A stretch of DNA of 64,000 nucleotides from Rhodohalobacter mucosus (GCF_003150675.1 NZ_QGGB01000011.1:48266-112265); one strand, 5' to 3'; shown: positions 17,138 to 26,078, counted from the first letter of the stretch. The notes: generated by a model from the sequence alone, not told the origin. Translations and numbers: made by a program.

Positions 17138-17899
17138 CTACGCTTCCACAGAGTAATTGCTTAGTGAACCTTTCAGGGTAATCAAAAGCTTACCAACGAT
17201 TTGAGAGATGCGCGCTTCGGAAAGGCCAAGCAGCATGGCAATTTCATTTAAAGTAAGATCTTCGTAGTAGTAGAGTGCCAGTATCAGGCGTTCGCGCTCC
17301 TTCAGTTTGGAAATGGCATCCTTGATATGTTCGGAGTTGTCCTCTTTTTCAATGGCCGCATCCGGCTGTTCCGAATCGCGGTCGGCAATGCTGTCGCTCA
17401 GCTGAAGGTCGGGTGTATCGGACGATGCAGGCTGGTCAAGAGAAAGGACCGCGCGAAGCTGCACATTTCCAAGAAGTGACTGGTACTGCTCCATGCTGAT
17501 ATCCAGCTCTTCGGCCACCTCATCGTCATCCGGTTCGCGGCCCAGTTCCTGCTGAAGGCGTGAGATCACCCCCTGTGCCTTGCCATACAGTGTACGGTCG
17601 CCCCGCGGAAGCTGATCAATGGAGCGAAGATAGTCGATTACGCTTCCCCGTATACGGTAATAGGCAAATGTGTTAAAGCGGATCTCTTTGTCACAGTTGT
17701 ACTTTTCAAGCGCCTGAAGCAAACCCATTATGCCCGCACTCTCAAGATCTTCCTGCTGGGAAAGAACCGTATCCGGATTTCGGATTTTCCCTACAATACT
17801 GCGAACCAGGGGCAGCGCTTCGGTGATGATTGCTTCACGCAATGCATTGGTCGGTTCGCTGCAGTACGCATCGACAAGTTCCTGTAAAGAGAGATCCAT
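17138..17899 (-). CDS. fliA: RNA polymerase sigma-28 factor FliA
   Basis: This 253-aa sigma-70-family factor belongs to the FliA/WhiG group, which transcribes late flagellar genes. Region 2 is visible (ESAGIMGLLQALEKYN, FNTFAYYRIRGSVIDYLRS), with the PRGDRTLYGKAQGV segment typical of FliA. Region 3 is around residues 105-150 and region 4 ends with LTLNEIAMLLGLSEARISQI, the helix-turn-helix that reads the -35 box. Five matching promoters in this window and the flgM gene fit its role. It is the last gene of the flhB-flhA-flhF operon. Confidence 0.96.
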   Translation of the reverse strand: MDLSLQELVDAYCSEPTNALREAIITEALPLVRSIVGKIRNPDTVLSQQEDLESAGIMGLLQALEKYNCDKEIRFNTFAYYRIRGSVIDYLRSIDQLPRGDRTLYGKAQGVISRLQQELGREPDDDEVAEELDISMEQYQSLLGNVQLRAVLSLDQPASSDTPDLQLSDSIADRDSEQPDAAIEKEDNSEHIKDAISKLKERERLILALYYYEDLTLNEIAMLLGLSEARISQIVGKLLITLKGSLSNYSVEA

Positions 17900-17985
17900 C
17901 AGATAAAAAAGGTTTGTATATGAGTTTGGTTTAAGACGTCATATGTCCCGGCAGAACTACTGACTATCACAAACCTTATCCCGGA

Positions 17986-18201
17986 TCATTGTGCCTGTGC
18001 CGATGGTTTGGTGTTGGCATCGTGCCGGTTTTCCGGAGCCTCACGTATAATATCTATAAGCAATACAGAGATTCGCGTAAGGATAATCAGAATTGCAAAG
18101 ACAGCAAAACTTTTCAGCATGGCTCCGTCGATTGAAGAACCGGAACCGACTAAAAATATAAAAACAAGCAGTGAAATGATCGTATAGATTTGTACTAACA
18201 T
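17986..18201 (-). CDS. Small membrane protein of unknown function between flhF and fliA
   Basis: This 71-aa protein has two predicted membrane helices (about residues 3-20 and 28-50) and a charged, polar tail rich in E, N, K and Q. I do not recognise a family. It lies 45 bp after flhF and 86 bp before fliA, exactly where flhG (fleN) usually lies in flagellar operons. It bears no resemblance to a MinD-like ATPase. Codon use and spacing suggest a real cotranscribed gene. A role at the flagellated site is possible only by association. Confidence 0.65.
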   Translation of the reverse strand: MLVQIYTIISLLVFIFLVGSGSSIDGAMLKSFAVFAILIILTRISVLLIDIIREAPENRHDANTKPSAQAQ

Positions 18202-18246
18202 AATTACGGTATTTTAGGGTGATGATTAATGGGTTTGAAGGTCTGT

Positions 18247-19740
18247 TTATCCGGCAATTTTATTTAAAGCAGAAATAGTGCTGTCCGTCTTCAGAAGGCT
18301 TGTGGCTGGCTTGCTGAAAAGTGCATCAGCTGCAGCATCAGAGTGCGTTAAATGATGCAGATACCCGAAGGGGCACTGCAGTGAATCTCTGTAGGCGGCC
18401 AGATTGCCCAAAGAGCCGCGTGCAGCTCCAAAGTGGGTTAGCGAGATAAAATCGGGGGTAAACGGATGCTCCGAGGGCAACACCCCGCAAACGGCTTCCG
18501 GATTCTGAATAGAGTGAGCCAGCAGATGATGCTTTACAGAGTGGCGCTCACCCAGTATCCGGTTCATATGATCCCATCGTTCTGAAATCTCATCATGGTC
18601 CATATGTAAAGGAATAGCTGAGGCCAGAATTGTTTCATTCTTATGCCGCGATTCTAATAACCGCTCCCAGTCACGATGGCTCACAACGGTTTCGGTTTCA
18701 ATTTTATGAAATGTGAGCATCTCCATCATCATAAGTCCTTGTTCATCCAGGTCAAACCGGCTTGAAAAGAGCAGCGCAACTCGCGTTTTGACGCCCCGGC
18801 GCTTATTGTGCTGAAGAACAGCCCGCATCATTGGAATGGGGTCGGTTCCTTCAAAACAGCTGAACAGATGAAAAGGGTGATCATCATGCATGGATCGGGG
18901 TGTAAAAAATGAATCAATCTTGTCGAAAAGATGAGATTTAATCTCTGAAGAATCGAGTTCCTCCCTGGTAAATGCGGGTCTTCCGGAAGTCTGCTCAGCC
19001 CAAGCATCCAGCAGAGAGGCTGGAAAACCGCACTGGCGAAGATGCCGGTACCAGGTTTCGTTACTGAAGCCTGTGGAAGAGGCCGGATGCAGTTCCAGAA
19101 TCAGTTTTTCCAGATAGCTTACCTTTCGGGATAATGCCCCCATCTGAGCTCCGGCAGTTGCCCGGGGAGGAGATGGCCGGCGATAGTGCTGCCTGAATTC
19201 AGTCGCTTCCTTTCTCTTCTCGTCTGTGACTATATCTGTTTCCTTGGTGAGACCGGAAACGGTATCGGTACTGATATTTGCAGGAGCCGACAGTTCAGGC
19301 ATGTCGGGGCTTGCACCCGTACCAGAACGCCCGGCGGAACTGCGCTCAAAGGTAACACCCTGCACAGAACGGGCCCCTGTTCTGTTTTTCAATGCAGACT
19401 CAGTCCCGTCGGTCTTTGATGCGGAGGCAGCATCAGAACGCAGTGTCTTAAGGGTTTCTGTGCTGCTGGCTACCAGATTTCCAAATTGCTTTAGGAAAGG
19501 TTCAAAAAATGTTCCGGCCTGCTGTGAATCGTGTTTAGCGGAGGGCTCATTCATCCCTGACGCATGGGTTTTCTCCTGCCGTCTATGTTCTGTCTCTTTT
19601 TGGATCCCCACCGTTACCTGCGCAGGGGATCTGCCGCTTGCCTCGCGGCTTTCCAGAATAATGAAATGGCTTCCGTACTCGTCAACAGCTTTTTTACGGG
19701 CCTCGATAAGGGTGGGTGCTTTGAATGTTCGTAATATCAT
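18247..19740 (-). CDS. flhF: FlhF-like protein with degenerate GTPase domain
   Basis: This 497-aa protein keeps the FlhF layout. The N-terminal opening (LRTFKAPTLIEARKKAVDEY..FIILESR) matches the FlhF B-domain start. A long disordered linker runs from about 45 to 200, and an N-domain from about 205 to 250 (YLEKLILEL...LRQCGFPASLLDAW). The SRP-type G domain is recognisable by position but its motifs are gone: the P-loop site reads HLFSCFEGTDPIPMM (residues 291-305), the DTYR site reads SSRFDLDEQ, and the TKLDE site reads LTHFGAARGSLGN. It cannot bind GTP in the known way. It overlaps flhA by 4 bp. Confidence 0.82.
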   Translation of the reverse strand: MILRTFKAPTLIEARKKAVDEYGSHFIILESREASGRSPAQVTVGIQKETEHRRQEKTHASGMNEPSAKHDSQQAGTFFEPFLKQFGNLVASSTETLKTLRSDAASASKTDGTESALKNRTGARSVQGVTFERSSAGRSGTGASPDMPELSAPANISTDTVSGLTKETDIVTDEKRKEATEFRQHYRRPSPPRATAGAQMGALSRKVSYLEKLILELHPASSTGFSNETWYRHLRQCGFPASLLDAWAEQTSGRPAFTREELDSSEIKSHLFDKIDSFFTPRSMHDDHPFHLFSCFEGTDPIPMMRAVLQHNKRRGVKTRVALLFSSRFDLDEQGLMMMEMLTFHKIETETVVSHRDWERLLESRHKNETILASAIPLHMDHDEISERWDHMNRILGERHSVKHHLLAHSIQNPEAVCGVLPSEHPFTPDFISLTHFGAARGSLGNLAAYRDSLQCPFGYLHHLTHSDAAADALFSKPATSLLKTDSTISALNKIAG

Positions 19741-21848
19741 GTCAATGCGGGTTCATGTTGAGATTCATGTTCCTGGGATAGTTCAATAGCACCAAACTTG
19801 TGAATTTGGGTATCGATTGTGAGGTCGTTATATGATAGCACAACCACATCAGGGATAACGGAAACCAGGAAGTCATACAGTGCCGGCCTCAAAACTGGCG
19901 ATGTGAGAATAATGGGCTTGTGGCCGGTTGCGCTCATTTTGTCGCAAACACGGGTAGCCGACATATACAATTTCTCCACGGTTTCGGGGGTAAAGCCAAG
20001 TGTGCCCGGATGCAGATTGCCTTGTTGCGCCTGACTGATCAGATGGCCCTCAAGGCTGCTTTCCAAAACGGCCGTCGTTACGGAATTCTCTCCATCGCGG
20101 TATGTACGCGTAATGGTTTCGGCAAGGGCCGCGCGAACGTACTCCGTCAATACATCGGGATTCTGTGTTTTTGAATGATAATCTGCTACCGTTTCAAGAA
20201 TCGTATTCATATCTCGGATGGGGATGCCCTCCTTCAGAAGTCGCTTCAGGATCTTCTGAAGCTCACCGTAGCTCATTTTGTTTGGAACCAGCTCTTCAAC
20301 CACTGCCGGAGCACTCTCCTTCAGGTTATCTACAAGTGTTTTCACCATCTGACGGTCGAGCAGCTTGTCTGCATTCCGTTTGATGACTTCTATCATGTGG
20401 GTTGTGATCACCGCACCCGCCTTGATAATCGATAGCCCGTACTTTTCAGCCTCTGCACGGTTTGAATTGCTTACCCAGACCGCATCCATACCGTAGGCGG
20501 GGTCTTTGGTTTTAACTCCTTTTATATCGGCCTGTAAATTTTCGGGAAGCAGTACCAGGTGGTATTCGGGGAGCAGCTCTCCCTCACCCTGCAGAATACC
20601 GCGCATCTTTATGGTGTAGTGATTGGATTTGAGCTGCACATTATCCCGAATACGGATGGGAGGTACCAGCATTCCCAGCTCAATGGCCATCTGTTTGCGA
20701 AGCGACGACATCCGGTCAAGAAGGTCACCGCCCTGATCAGGATCCACCAGCGGAATCAGGCTATAGCCAATTTCCAGTTCAAGTGTATCCATCAGCAGGT
20801 ATTGTTCCACTTTTTCCTCCGGTTGTCCGTCCTGGTCAATTTTTTCCTGTTCCTCGATGATCTCCAGTTCATCGCGCCGGCTCTTTTTATTGGCATGATA
20901 AAAGAGACCGCCGGCGAAAATCATGAATGGGATAAACGGCATGCCGGGGATAAGGCCCATGATCAGAATAAATACTGCGGCCAGTGAAATTACTTTGGGA
21001 TTACCGAAAAGTTGTGTGGTGATTTCAAAACTGAGGCTCCCTTCTGATGCGGCCCTCGTTACGATGATTCCGGACCCGGTGGAAATCAGAAGTGCGGGTA
21101 TCTGGCTCACAAGCCCGTCACCCACCGTTAAAAGCGTGTACTGAGCAGCGGCATCACCTATCGGCATGCCCTGCTGTACCGATCCAACAATGAGACCGCC
21201 AATGATATTAATAAAGGTAATCAGCAGGCCTGCAATTACGTCACCGCGAACAAATTTGCTGGCACCGTCCATCGCACCGTAAAAGTCGCTCTCCCGGGCA
21301 ATCTCCTCGCGCCTTGCCTTGGCTTCGTCATCTGAAATCAGTCCGGCGCTCAGATCTGCATCAATGGCCATCTGTTTTCCGGGCATCGCATCAAGTGTAA
21401 ACCGGGCGGAAACCTCAGCTATCCGCGAAGCACCTTTCGTAATCACCACGAAATTGATAATGATAAGAACGGCGAAAATAATAATTCCGATTACAAAATT
21501 ACCCTGAACCACAAAGCTGCCAAATGCCTCGATCAGATTTCCGGCATACCCCTCGCTCAGTATCAGCCGGGTGGAAGCCACGTTGAGTGAAAGGCGGAAT
21601 AGCGTCAGTATAAGCAGCATGCCGGGGAAAACGGCGAACTGCAGCGGTTTCAGTGTGTAGAACGCCACCAGCAGTACAATAATGGAGAGGGAGATATTCA
21701 TTGCCAGGAAAAAATCGAGCAGAACAGCCGGAATAGGCATGATCATCACAAGGAGGATCATAATCACGCTTGAGGCGACAAGAATATCAGAACGGTTCAT
21801 CAGAAATGATGACCATCCGCCCTGGGTTGTATCAGACTTAATTTCCAT
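19737..21848 (-). CDS. flhA: Flagellar type III export protein FlhA
   Basis: This 703-aa protein has eight or so membrane helices in its first ~330 residues and a large cytoplasmic domain that forms the nonameric export ring. The FHIPEP-family signature (FTLDAMPGKQMAIDADLSAGLI) is present near residues 145-165. The C-terminal domain contains the chaperone-binding region. Length is normal and no motif is disturbed. It overlaps flhB by 11 bp and flhF by 4 bp, so the three are probably translationally coupled. Confidence 0.98.
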   Translation of the reverse strand: MEIKSDTTQGGWSSFLMNRSDILVASSVIMILLVMIMPIPAVLLDFFLAMNISLSIIVLLVAFYTLKPLQFAVFPGMLLILTLFRLSLNVASTRLILSEGYAGNLIEAFGSFVVQGNFVIGIIIFAVLIIINFVVITKGASRIAEVSARFTLDAMPGKQMAIDADLSAGLISDDEAKARREEIARESDFYGAMDGASKFVRGDVIAGLLITFINIIGGLIVGSVQQGMPIGDAAAQYTLLTVGDGLVSQIPALLISTGSGIIVTRAASEGSLSFEITTQLFGNPKVISLAAVFILIMGLIPGMPFIPFMIFAGGLFYHANKKSRRDELEIIEEQEKIDQDGQPEEKVEQYLLMDTLELEIGYSLIPLVDPDQGGDLLDRMSSLRKQMAIELGMLVPPIRIRDNVQLKSNHYTIKMRGILQGEGELLPEYHLVLLPENLQADIKGVKTKDPAYGMDAVWVSNSNRAEAEKYGLSIIKAGAVITTHMIEVIKRNADKLLDRQMVKTLVDNLKESAPAVVEELVPNKMSYGELQKILKRLLKEGIPIRDMNTILETVADYHSKTQNPDVLTEYVRAALAETITRTYRDGENSVTTAVLESSLEGHLISQAQQGNLHPGTLGFTPETVEKLYMSATRVCDKMSATGHKPIILTSPVLRPALYDFLVSVIPDVVVLSYNDLTIDTQIHKFGAIELSQEHESQHEPALT

Positions 21849-22920
21849 AAGCTCCTTCGTTCTCTTTCAGGCGATATACATACGCCAGTATTTCTGCGAT
21901 AATTTGAAAGTGTTCTTCGGGTACGGTTTCTCCTTCCCCGGTTGTGGCATAGAGGGCCCGGGCAACGGGCGGGTTCTCCATAATGGGCACATTGTATTCA
22001 CGGGCGAACTCCCGTATGCGCAGAGCCCGCTTTCGAACCCCTTTTACCCGTACAACCGGTGCAGAAGAGCGTTCTGGGTCGTAGCTCAATGCAACCGAAT
22101 AATGCGTGGGGTTTGTAATGACAACATCTGAGGCAAGCACAGCGTGATCGAGCCTCTTTCGCCGGGAAAATCCAAGTGCCTGCTCCTTACGTTTGCCTTT
22201 TAAATGGGGATCTCCTTCCGCCTGCTTAAACTCGTCTTTCACCTCCTGACGAGTCATTCTAAGATCCCTTTGATGCTTAAAGCGTGTGTAAATGGAGTCT
22301 GCAATTGCCAGAATGATCAATGCTGAAAGAATCCGGGTGAACATCAGCAGAATCAGTCGGCCGGTGTCGATCAGTGTGGATGTTACCGGCATCACCATCA
22401 TGGATTTGAAAAGATCGACTTCGTCTTTCAGGGTTACGTAGATGATAATTCCAACAATGGCAATTTTACTGAGCCCTTTTACCAGCTCAGCTATTCCCTG
22501 GATGGAGAATATCTTTTTAAATCCCTGAATCGGGCTTATTCTGTTTCCTTTCGGCTCCAGTACTTTGGGAGCATACACAATTCCGGTTTGGCCAACATTT
22601 GCCAGAATGGCCACAGAGGTGAGCACTACAAGCATGGGAAACATAATCGTGAATCCCGTACGGAGTGTATCCGAAAGTACCACGATTGCGTTATCCCGGT
22701 TTTCCAAAGGCTGATCCAGGTTAAGGTACAGATGCCTGAACAGTTCCCTGAACTGATCGTACATCCAATCGCCATAGCTAACCATAATAACTACGGCACC
22801 CAGCATCAGCAGGGCGGAAGCCACTTCCTGGCTCTTGGGTACATTCCCCTCCTCACGGGCTTTTTTAAGCCGTGTTGGCGTGGGCTCTTCTGTTTTATTT
22901 TGTTTGTCACTTTCGGCCAT
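21838..22920 (-). CDS. flhB: Flagellar type III export switch protein FlhB
   Basis: This 360-aa protein has an N-terminal polar tail starting with the typical KTEEPTPTRLKKAREEG motif and four membrane helices (about 35-210). The cytoplasmic autocleavage site NPTH is at residues 270-273. Cleavage there lets FliK switch export from hook to filament substrates, so the switch appears functional. It heads the minus-strand flhB-flhA-flhF-fliA operon. Its promoter must lie in the 292-bp gap shared with flgF; only a partial sigma-28-like -10 (GCCGATAT, 22961-22954) is visible there. Confidence 0.97.
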   Translation of the reverse strand: MAESDKQNKTEEPTPTRLKKAREEGNVPKSQEVASALLMLGAVVIMVSYGDWMYDQFRELFRHLYLNLDQPLENRDNAIVVLSDTLRTGFTIMFPMLVVLTSVAILANVGQTGIVYAPKVLEPKGNRISPIQGFKKIFSIQGIAELVKGLSKIAIVGIIIYVTLKDEVDLFKSMMVMPVTSTLIDTGRLILLMFTRILSALIILAIADSIYTRFKHQRDLRMTRQEVKDEFKQAEGDPHLKGKRKEQALGFSRRKRLDHAVLASDVVITNPTHYSVALSYDPERSSAPVVRVKGVRKRALRIREFAREYNVPIMENPPVARALYATTGEGETVPEEHFQIIAEILAYVYRLKENEGAYGN

Positions 22921-23162
22921 GCCCTTTATACATCAAAAAGAGTACCACAAAGAATATCGGCCTTTAAAGCTGCTCAGCATCTCTGTTTCAACCCCAGAAA
23001 CCAAAAAACTTTCCTTTCAGCGGTAAATATTTCCGCAAACGGCCAGAGAAGGGTCCCACCCTTGGAGTAATGCAAAGAAATGTTGAAAAAACGGGATAAA
23101 GGCCCTTCAGAGGGTATTTTTGCTGGTTATGGAATGTGGAAGAGAACCGGACAACGGGAAGG

Positions 23163-23177
23163 TGGCACGGCTTTTGA
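23163..23177 (+). promoter_or_regulatory. Sigma-54 (RpoN)-type promoter upstream of flgF
   Basis: TGGCACGGCTTTTGA has the GG-N10-G(A) spacing of an RpoN promoter. The -24 half TGGCACG is perfect, and the -12 half reads TTGA instead of TTGC. It lies 36 bp before the flgF start chosen here. A sigma-54 activator of the FlrC/NtrC type is encoded at 31884-33320, which supports the reading. Confidence 0.6.
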
Positions 23178-23212
23178 GACGTATTGGGCAAACGACATTC
23201 AAACCGATACCT

Positions 23213-23950
23213 ATGATTGACCGACTTGCACATTCAATGATGGCACTCCAAAGGCTTATGAAAGCCCAGGAAGTAACGGCAAATAATCTTGCCAATATGG
23301 ATACTCCCGGCTTCAAGGCAGATAAGCTCTACTTCCACTCGGTGCTTCAGAAACAGGGAAACCGGATGGTACAAAGCGTGGTGCCCGGCCAGTCTGTGGA
23401 CATGACACAGGGTCATTTCGAGTCCACAGGCAATCCTTTTGATATGGCAATAGAAGGCGACGGATTTCTGAAAGTGGAACTTGATGGTGTAGAGTTGCTC
23501 ACCAGAAACGGCCGGTTCAGGCAGGATGACAATGGATTTTTGGTAAATGAGCAGGGGGCCAGGCTCATGGGTTCCAACGGACCCATAAGCGTACCCCTGA
23601 TGCAGGATACTGCAACGGCGGAAAGCGAAGTGCAGCTGGAAATATCATCCAACGGCCGGATTCTGTTTAACGGTACAGAGTACGACAGGATCCGGCTGTA
23701 TGCCGCCGAGAAACCGGAAGCACTGGAGCGTCACTCAACGGGGTACTTTTTTGCACCACCCGAAGCTGGCCTGGCACCCGATAATGAATCGACGCTGATG
23801 CAGGGCTATTACGAGGCGGGCAATGTGAATCCACTCAACGAAATGGTGGATATGATGAGCAATGCAAGCCTGTTTGAATCCCAGCAGCGTGCCCTTACTA
23901 CCACGGATGAGCTGCTCTCAAAAGCAACCAGCACACTCGGACGATTTTAA
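23213..23950 (+). CDS. flgF: Flagellar proximal rod protein FlgF
   Basis: This is a 245-aa axial protein. The ATG at 23213 was chosen because the protein then begins at the conserved rod-protein helix (MALQRLMKAQEVTANNLANMDTPGFKAD). A longer open frame from 23120 would add 31 unrelated residues and include the sigma-54 promoter. The middle has the DMAIEGDGFLKVE motif of FlgF/FlgG. The C-terminus has VNPLNEMVDMMSNASLFESQQRALTTTDELL. FlgF is part of the periplasm-spanning rod. It is followed 23 bp later by flgG. Confidence 0.92.
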   Translation: MIDRLAHSMMALQRLMKAQEVTANNLANMDTPGFKADKLYFHSVLQKQGNRMVQSVVPGQSVDMTQGHFESTGNPFDMAIEGDGFLKVELDGVELLTRNGRFRQDDNGFLVNEQGARLMGSNGPISVPLMQDTATAESEVQLEISSNGRILFNGTEYDRIRLYAAEKPEALERHSTGYFFAPPEAGLAPDNESTLMQGYYEAGNVNPLNEMVDMMSNASLFESQQRALTTTDELLSKATSTLGRF

Positions 23951-23973
23951 TTTGAACGGATAATCAACATGCT

Positions 23974-24771
23974 ATGCCAACACGAGCACTAAGTACAGCC
24001 GCACTCGGGATGAGTGCCCAGCAGAAAAAAGTAGATAACATTGCCAATAACCTGGCAAACGTAAATACAACCGGCTTCAAGCGAAGCAGTATCGCTTTTC
24101 AGGATCTGTTTTATCAGAATATTGAAGTGTCGAAGCGGGGGCATTCCGAAAACGAACCGGGACGTTCAGTGGCGCGACTTCAGATGGGCCATGGTGCAAA
24201 ACCCGTGGCTACCGTCCGGAACTTTTCGCAGGGATCACTGATGGAGACTTCAAATCCACTCAATATTGCAATTAACGGCTCGGGTTTTTTGCAGGTCGAA
24301 ATGCCTGACGGATCCATAGCCTATACACGCGATGGCAACCTGGGGCTCGATTCATCGGGCAGGGTTGTGACACAATCGGGCCTTCCGCTGGCCGATTTCA
24401 TTGAGGTGCCCGAAAACGTTCAGGGAATTAACATCTCTAAAGAGGGCCTGGTTACGGCCACTCTGAGCGGCGACGGCGGAATCGTAGATCTTGGGCAGAT
24501 TGAGCTTGCCAAATTTGTAAACACCTCCGGTTTATCGGCCATGGGCGATAACCTTTACTCCAGAACCGAAGCATCGGGTCTTCCCATATTTGGCCTGCCG
24601 GCCTCCGAAGGTTTTGGAGGCCTTGAACAGGGGTTTCTGGAACAGTCGAACGTGGACATTGTGTCTGAGATGGTAAACCTGATTCAGGCACAGAGAGCCT
24701 ATGAAACCAATTCCAAGATGGTGCAAACCACCGAGGATCTGATGGCCCTCACCAATTCAATCAAACGTTAA
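23974..24771 (+). CDS. flgG: Flagellar distal rod protein FlgG
   Basis: This 265-aa protein carries the classic FlgG opening (TRALSTAALGMSAQQKKVDNIANNLANVNTTGFKRS), the NIAINGSGFLQVEMPDG segment and the C-terminal VSEMVNLIQAQRAYETNSKMVQTTEDLM motif. FlgG forms the distal rod that crosses the peptidoglycan and outer membrane zone. Length is standard and the gene is complete. Its stop is directly followed by flgA. Confidence 0.97.
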   Translation: MPTRALSTAALGMSAQQKKVDNIANNLANVNTTGFKRSSIAFQDLFYQNIEVSKRGHSENEPGRSVARLQMGHGAKPVATVRNFSQGSLMETSNPLNIAINGSGFLQVEMPDGSIAYTRDGNLGLDSSGRVVTQSGLPLADFIEVPENVQGINISKEGLVTATLSGDGGIVDLGQIELAKFVNTSGLSAMGDNLYSRTEASGLPIFGLPASEGFGGLEQGFLEQSNVDIVSEMVNLIQAQRAYETNSKMVQTTEDLMALTNSIKR

Positions 24772-24786
24772 TTGAATCCCGGAAGA

Positions 24787-25470
24787 ATGATCATAGTACT
24801 GATTCTTCTATTCAGCACCATGCTGGCAGCCGAACAGGTTGGTAGCCCGGAAACTACAGAGACGGCACTGATTCGCCTGGCTGAAAATGAGCTGGCCGAT
24901 ACATGGCCGGATGCACGTTTCCGGGTAGATCTTCGCTGGGTTCACGATCAATTAAAAAATATCTCGATTGAATCACTGCAAGCCGTTCGGTTCAGAAGCC
25001 GGGGGCTGCCCAGAGGCCTTATTTCAGCCGATGTGACTACAGTTAACGGTGCCCGATACCCTGCCCAGTTCGAAATATCTGTGACCCTGCAGGTAGCCAG
25101 GCTGAACAGTCCGGTTCAACGTGGTGATCTGATACATCGCGAAGACCTTACATACGACTGGATGGAGTTTACCAATTCCGGAAGACTCCCTGCAGATACC
25201 GGGGGTGCCGGTGAGTGGCTTGCATCCAGGCAGCTCAGGCAGGGGAGCCCGCTGCTTGAAGGAGACCTGAAACAGCCTCCGTCAATCAAAAGGGGAGATC
25301 AGGCAGTGATGATTTATCAAAATGGAAAAATGGCGATAGAATTGTTTTGCAGAGCCCGACAGGATGGTGCTGAAGGTGAAGTAATTACACTCAAATGCGA
25401 GGAAACCGGTAAACGATACCGGGCTGAAGTACTCGATAACAACTATGTAAAATGGAGACAAACCCTATGA
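24787..25470 (+). CDS. flgA: Flagellar P-ring assembly chaperone FlgA
   Basis: This protein of about 227 aa has an N-terminal signal peptide (hydrophobic MIIVLILLFSTMLAA) and a C-terminal SAF-type FlgA domain (about 110-225) with the pattern VARLNSPVQRGDLIHREDL...RQLRQGSPLLEGDL...GDQAVMIYQNG. FlgA is the periplasmic chaperone for P-ring assembly from FlgI. The ATG at 24787 is preferred; a TTG directly after the flgG stop (24772) would add five residues. The stop overlaps the flgH start (ATGA). Confidence 0.88.
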   Translation: MIIVLILLFSTMLAAEQVGSPETTETALIRLAENELADTWPDARFRVDLRWVHDQLKNISIESLQAVRFRSRGLPRGLISADVTTVNGARYPAQFEISVTLQVARLNSPVQRGDLIHREDLTYDWMEFTNSGRLPADTGGAGEWLASRQLRQGSPLLEGDLKQPPSIKRGDQAVMIYQNGKMAIELFCRARQDGAEGEVITLKCEETGKRYRAEVLDNNYVKWRQTL

Positions 25471-26078
25471 ATAAACTGAAATCATATCTGATTCTTCTGG
25501 CAGTATTTCTTTTTACGTCAGCAGAAGCCTACAGTCAGAAATCCCTCTATTCGGATGTCAAGGCACACCGTCCGGGCGACGTGATTACCGTGATTCTGAG
25601 TGAAAATATCAACGGTTCCTCAGCATCCGACCTTCGGAGTCAATCGAATACCAACGGCAGTACAAGCAGCGCCGTCTCGGGATCCATGCTGCCAATGGAC
25701 GCCGTTTTCGGAGCCGATGCCACCCTGAATTTCAACTCGGATGAAAGGGGCCTTTCAAATCAGCGGCAGCTGTTGAGAGGGAATCTGAGTGTTCGCATTG
25801 AATCGCTGGATGAAAACGGCAACTACCTGATTGCCGGAACACGAAGAACCGAAATAAGCGGTGAGATATATAGCATGAGCCTGGAGGGCTTTGTGCGCGC
25901 AGAAGATATCAACGATGCCAACGAAGTGTTTTCGTATCGAATTGCAAATGCAGATATCACCTACGAGAATGAGGGCGGCATCGCGAAATCGTTCAAGAAA
26001 CGCGGGTTTACCCGCCGCGTAATCTGGGGTGTGGTTGGCCTGGTTACGGGTGCCTTTACTGTGTTATCCATGGACTAA
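25467..26078 (+). CDS. flgH: Flagellar L-ring protein FlgH (no lipobox)
   Basis: This 203-aa protein has a signal peptide ending near AEAYSQ and then the FlgH core. The core has a YSDVKAHRPGDVITVILSENINGS start, a central Ser/Asn-rich loop, an LRGNLSVRIESLDENGNYLIAGTR strand pair and an IANADITYENEG segment. FlgH forms the L ring in the outer membrane. No cysteine follows the signal peptide, so it would not be a lipoprotein as in enterics, and the C-terminus is a hydrophobic stretch (about 183-200). The start at 25467 overlaps the flgA stop; a Met five codons upstream is possible. Confidence 0.92.
   Translation: MNKLKSYLILLAVFLFTSAEAYSQKSLYSDVKAHRPGDVITVILSENINGSSASDLRSQSNTNGSTSSAVSGSMLPMDAVFGADATLNFNSDERGLSNQRQLLRGNLSVRIESLDENGNYLIAGTRRTEISGEIYSMSLEGFVRAEDINDANEVFSYRIANADITYENEGGIAKSFKKRGFTRRVIWGVVGLVTGAFTVLSMD

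Noticed and set aside
18247..19740. FlhF as a frameshifted pseudogene
   Set aside because: The frame is open over the full length with normal codon use and overlaps flhA by 4 bp, so it looks like a maintained gene despite lost GTPase motifs.
22954..22961. GCCGATAT on the minus strand as a FliA promoter for flhB
   Set aside because: Seven of eight bases match the -10, but no TTAAG lies 14-15 bp upstream, and flhB is usually an early or middle gene.
23120..23212. N-terminal extension of FlgF
   Set aside because: The extra 31 residues have no rod-protein similarity and would place the sigma-54 promoter inside the gene.
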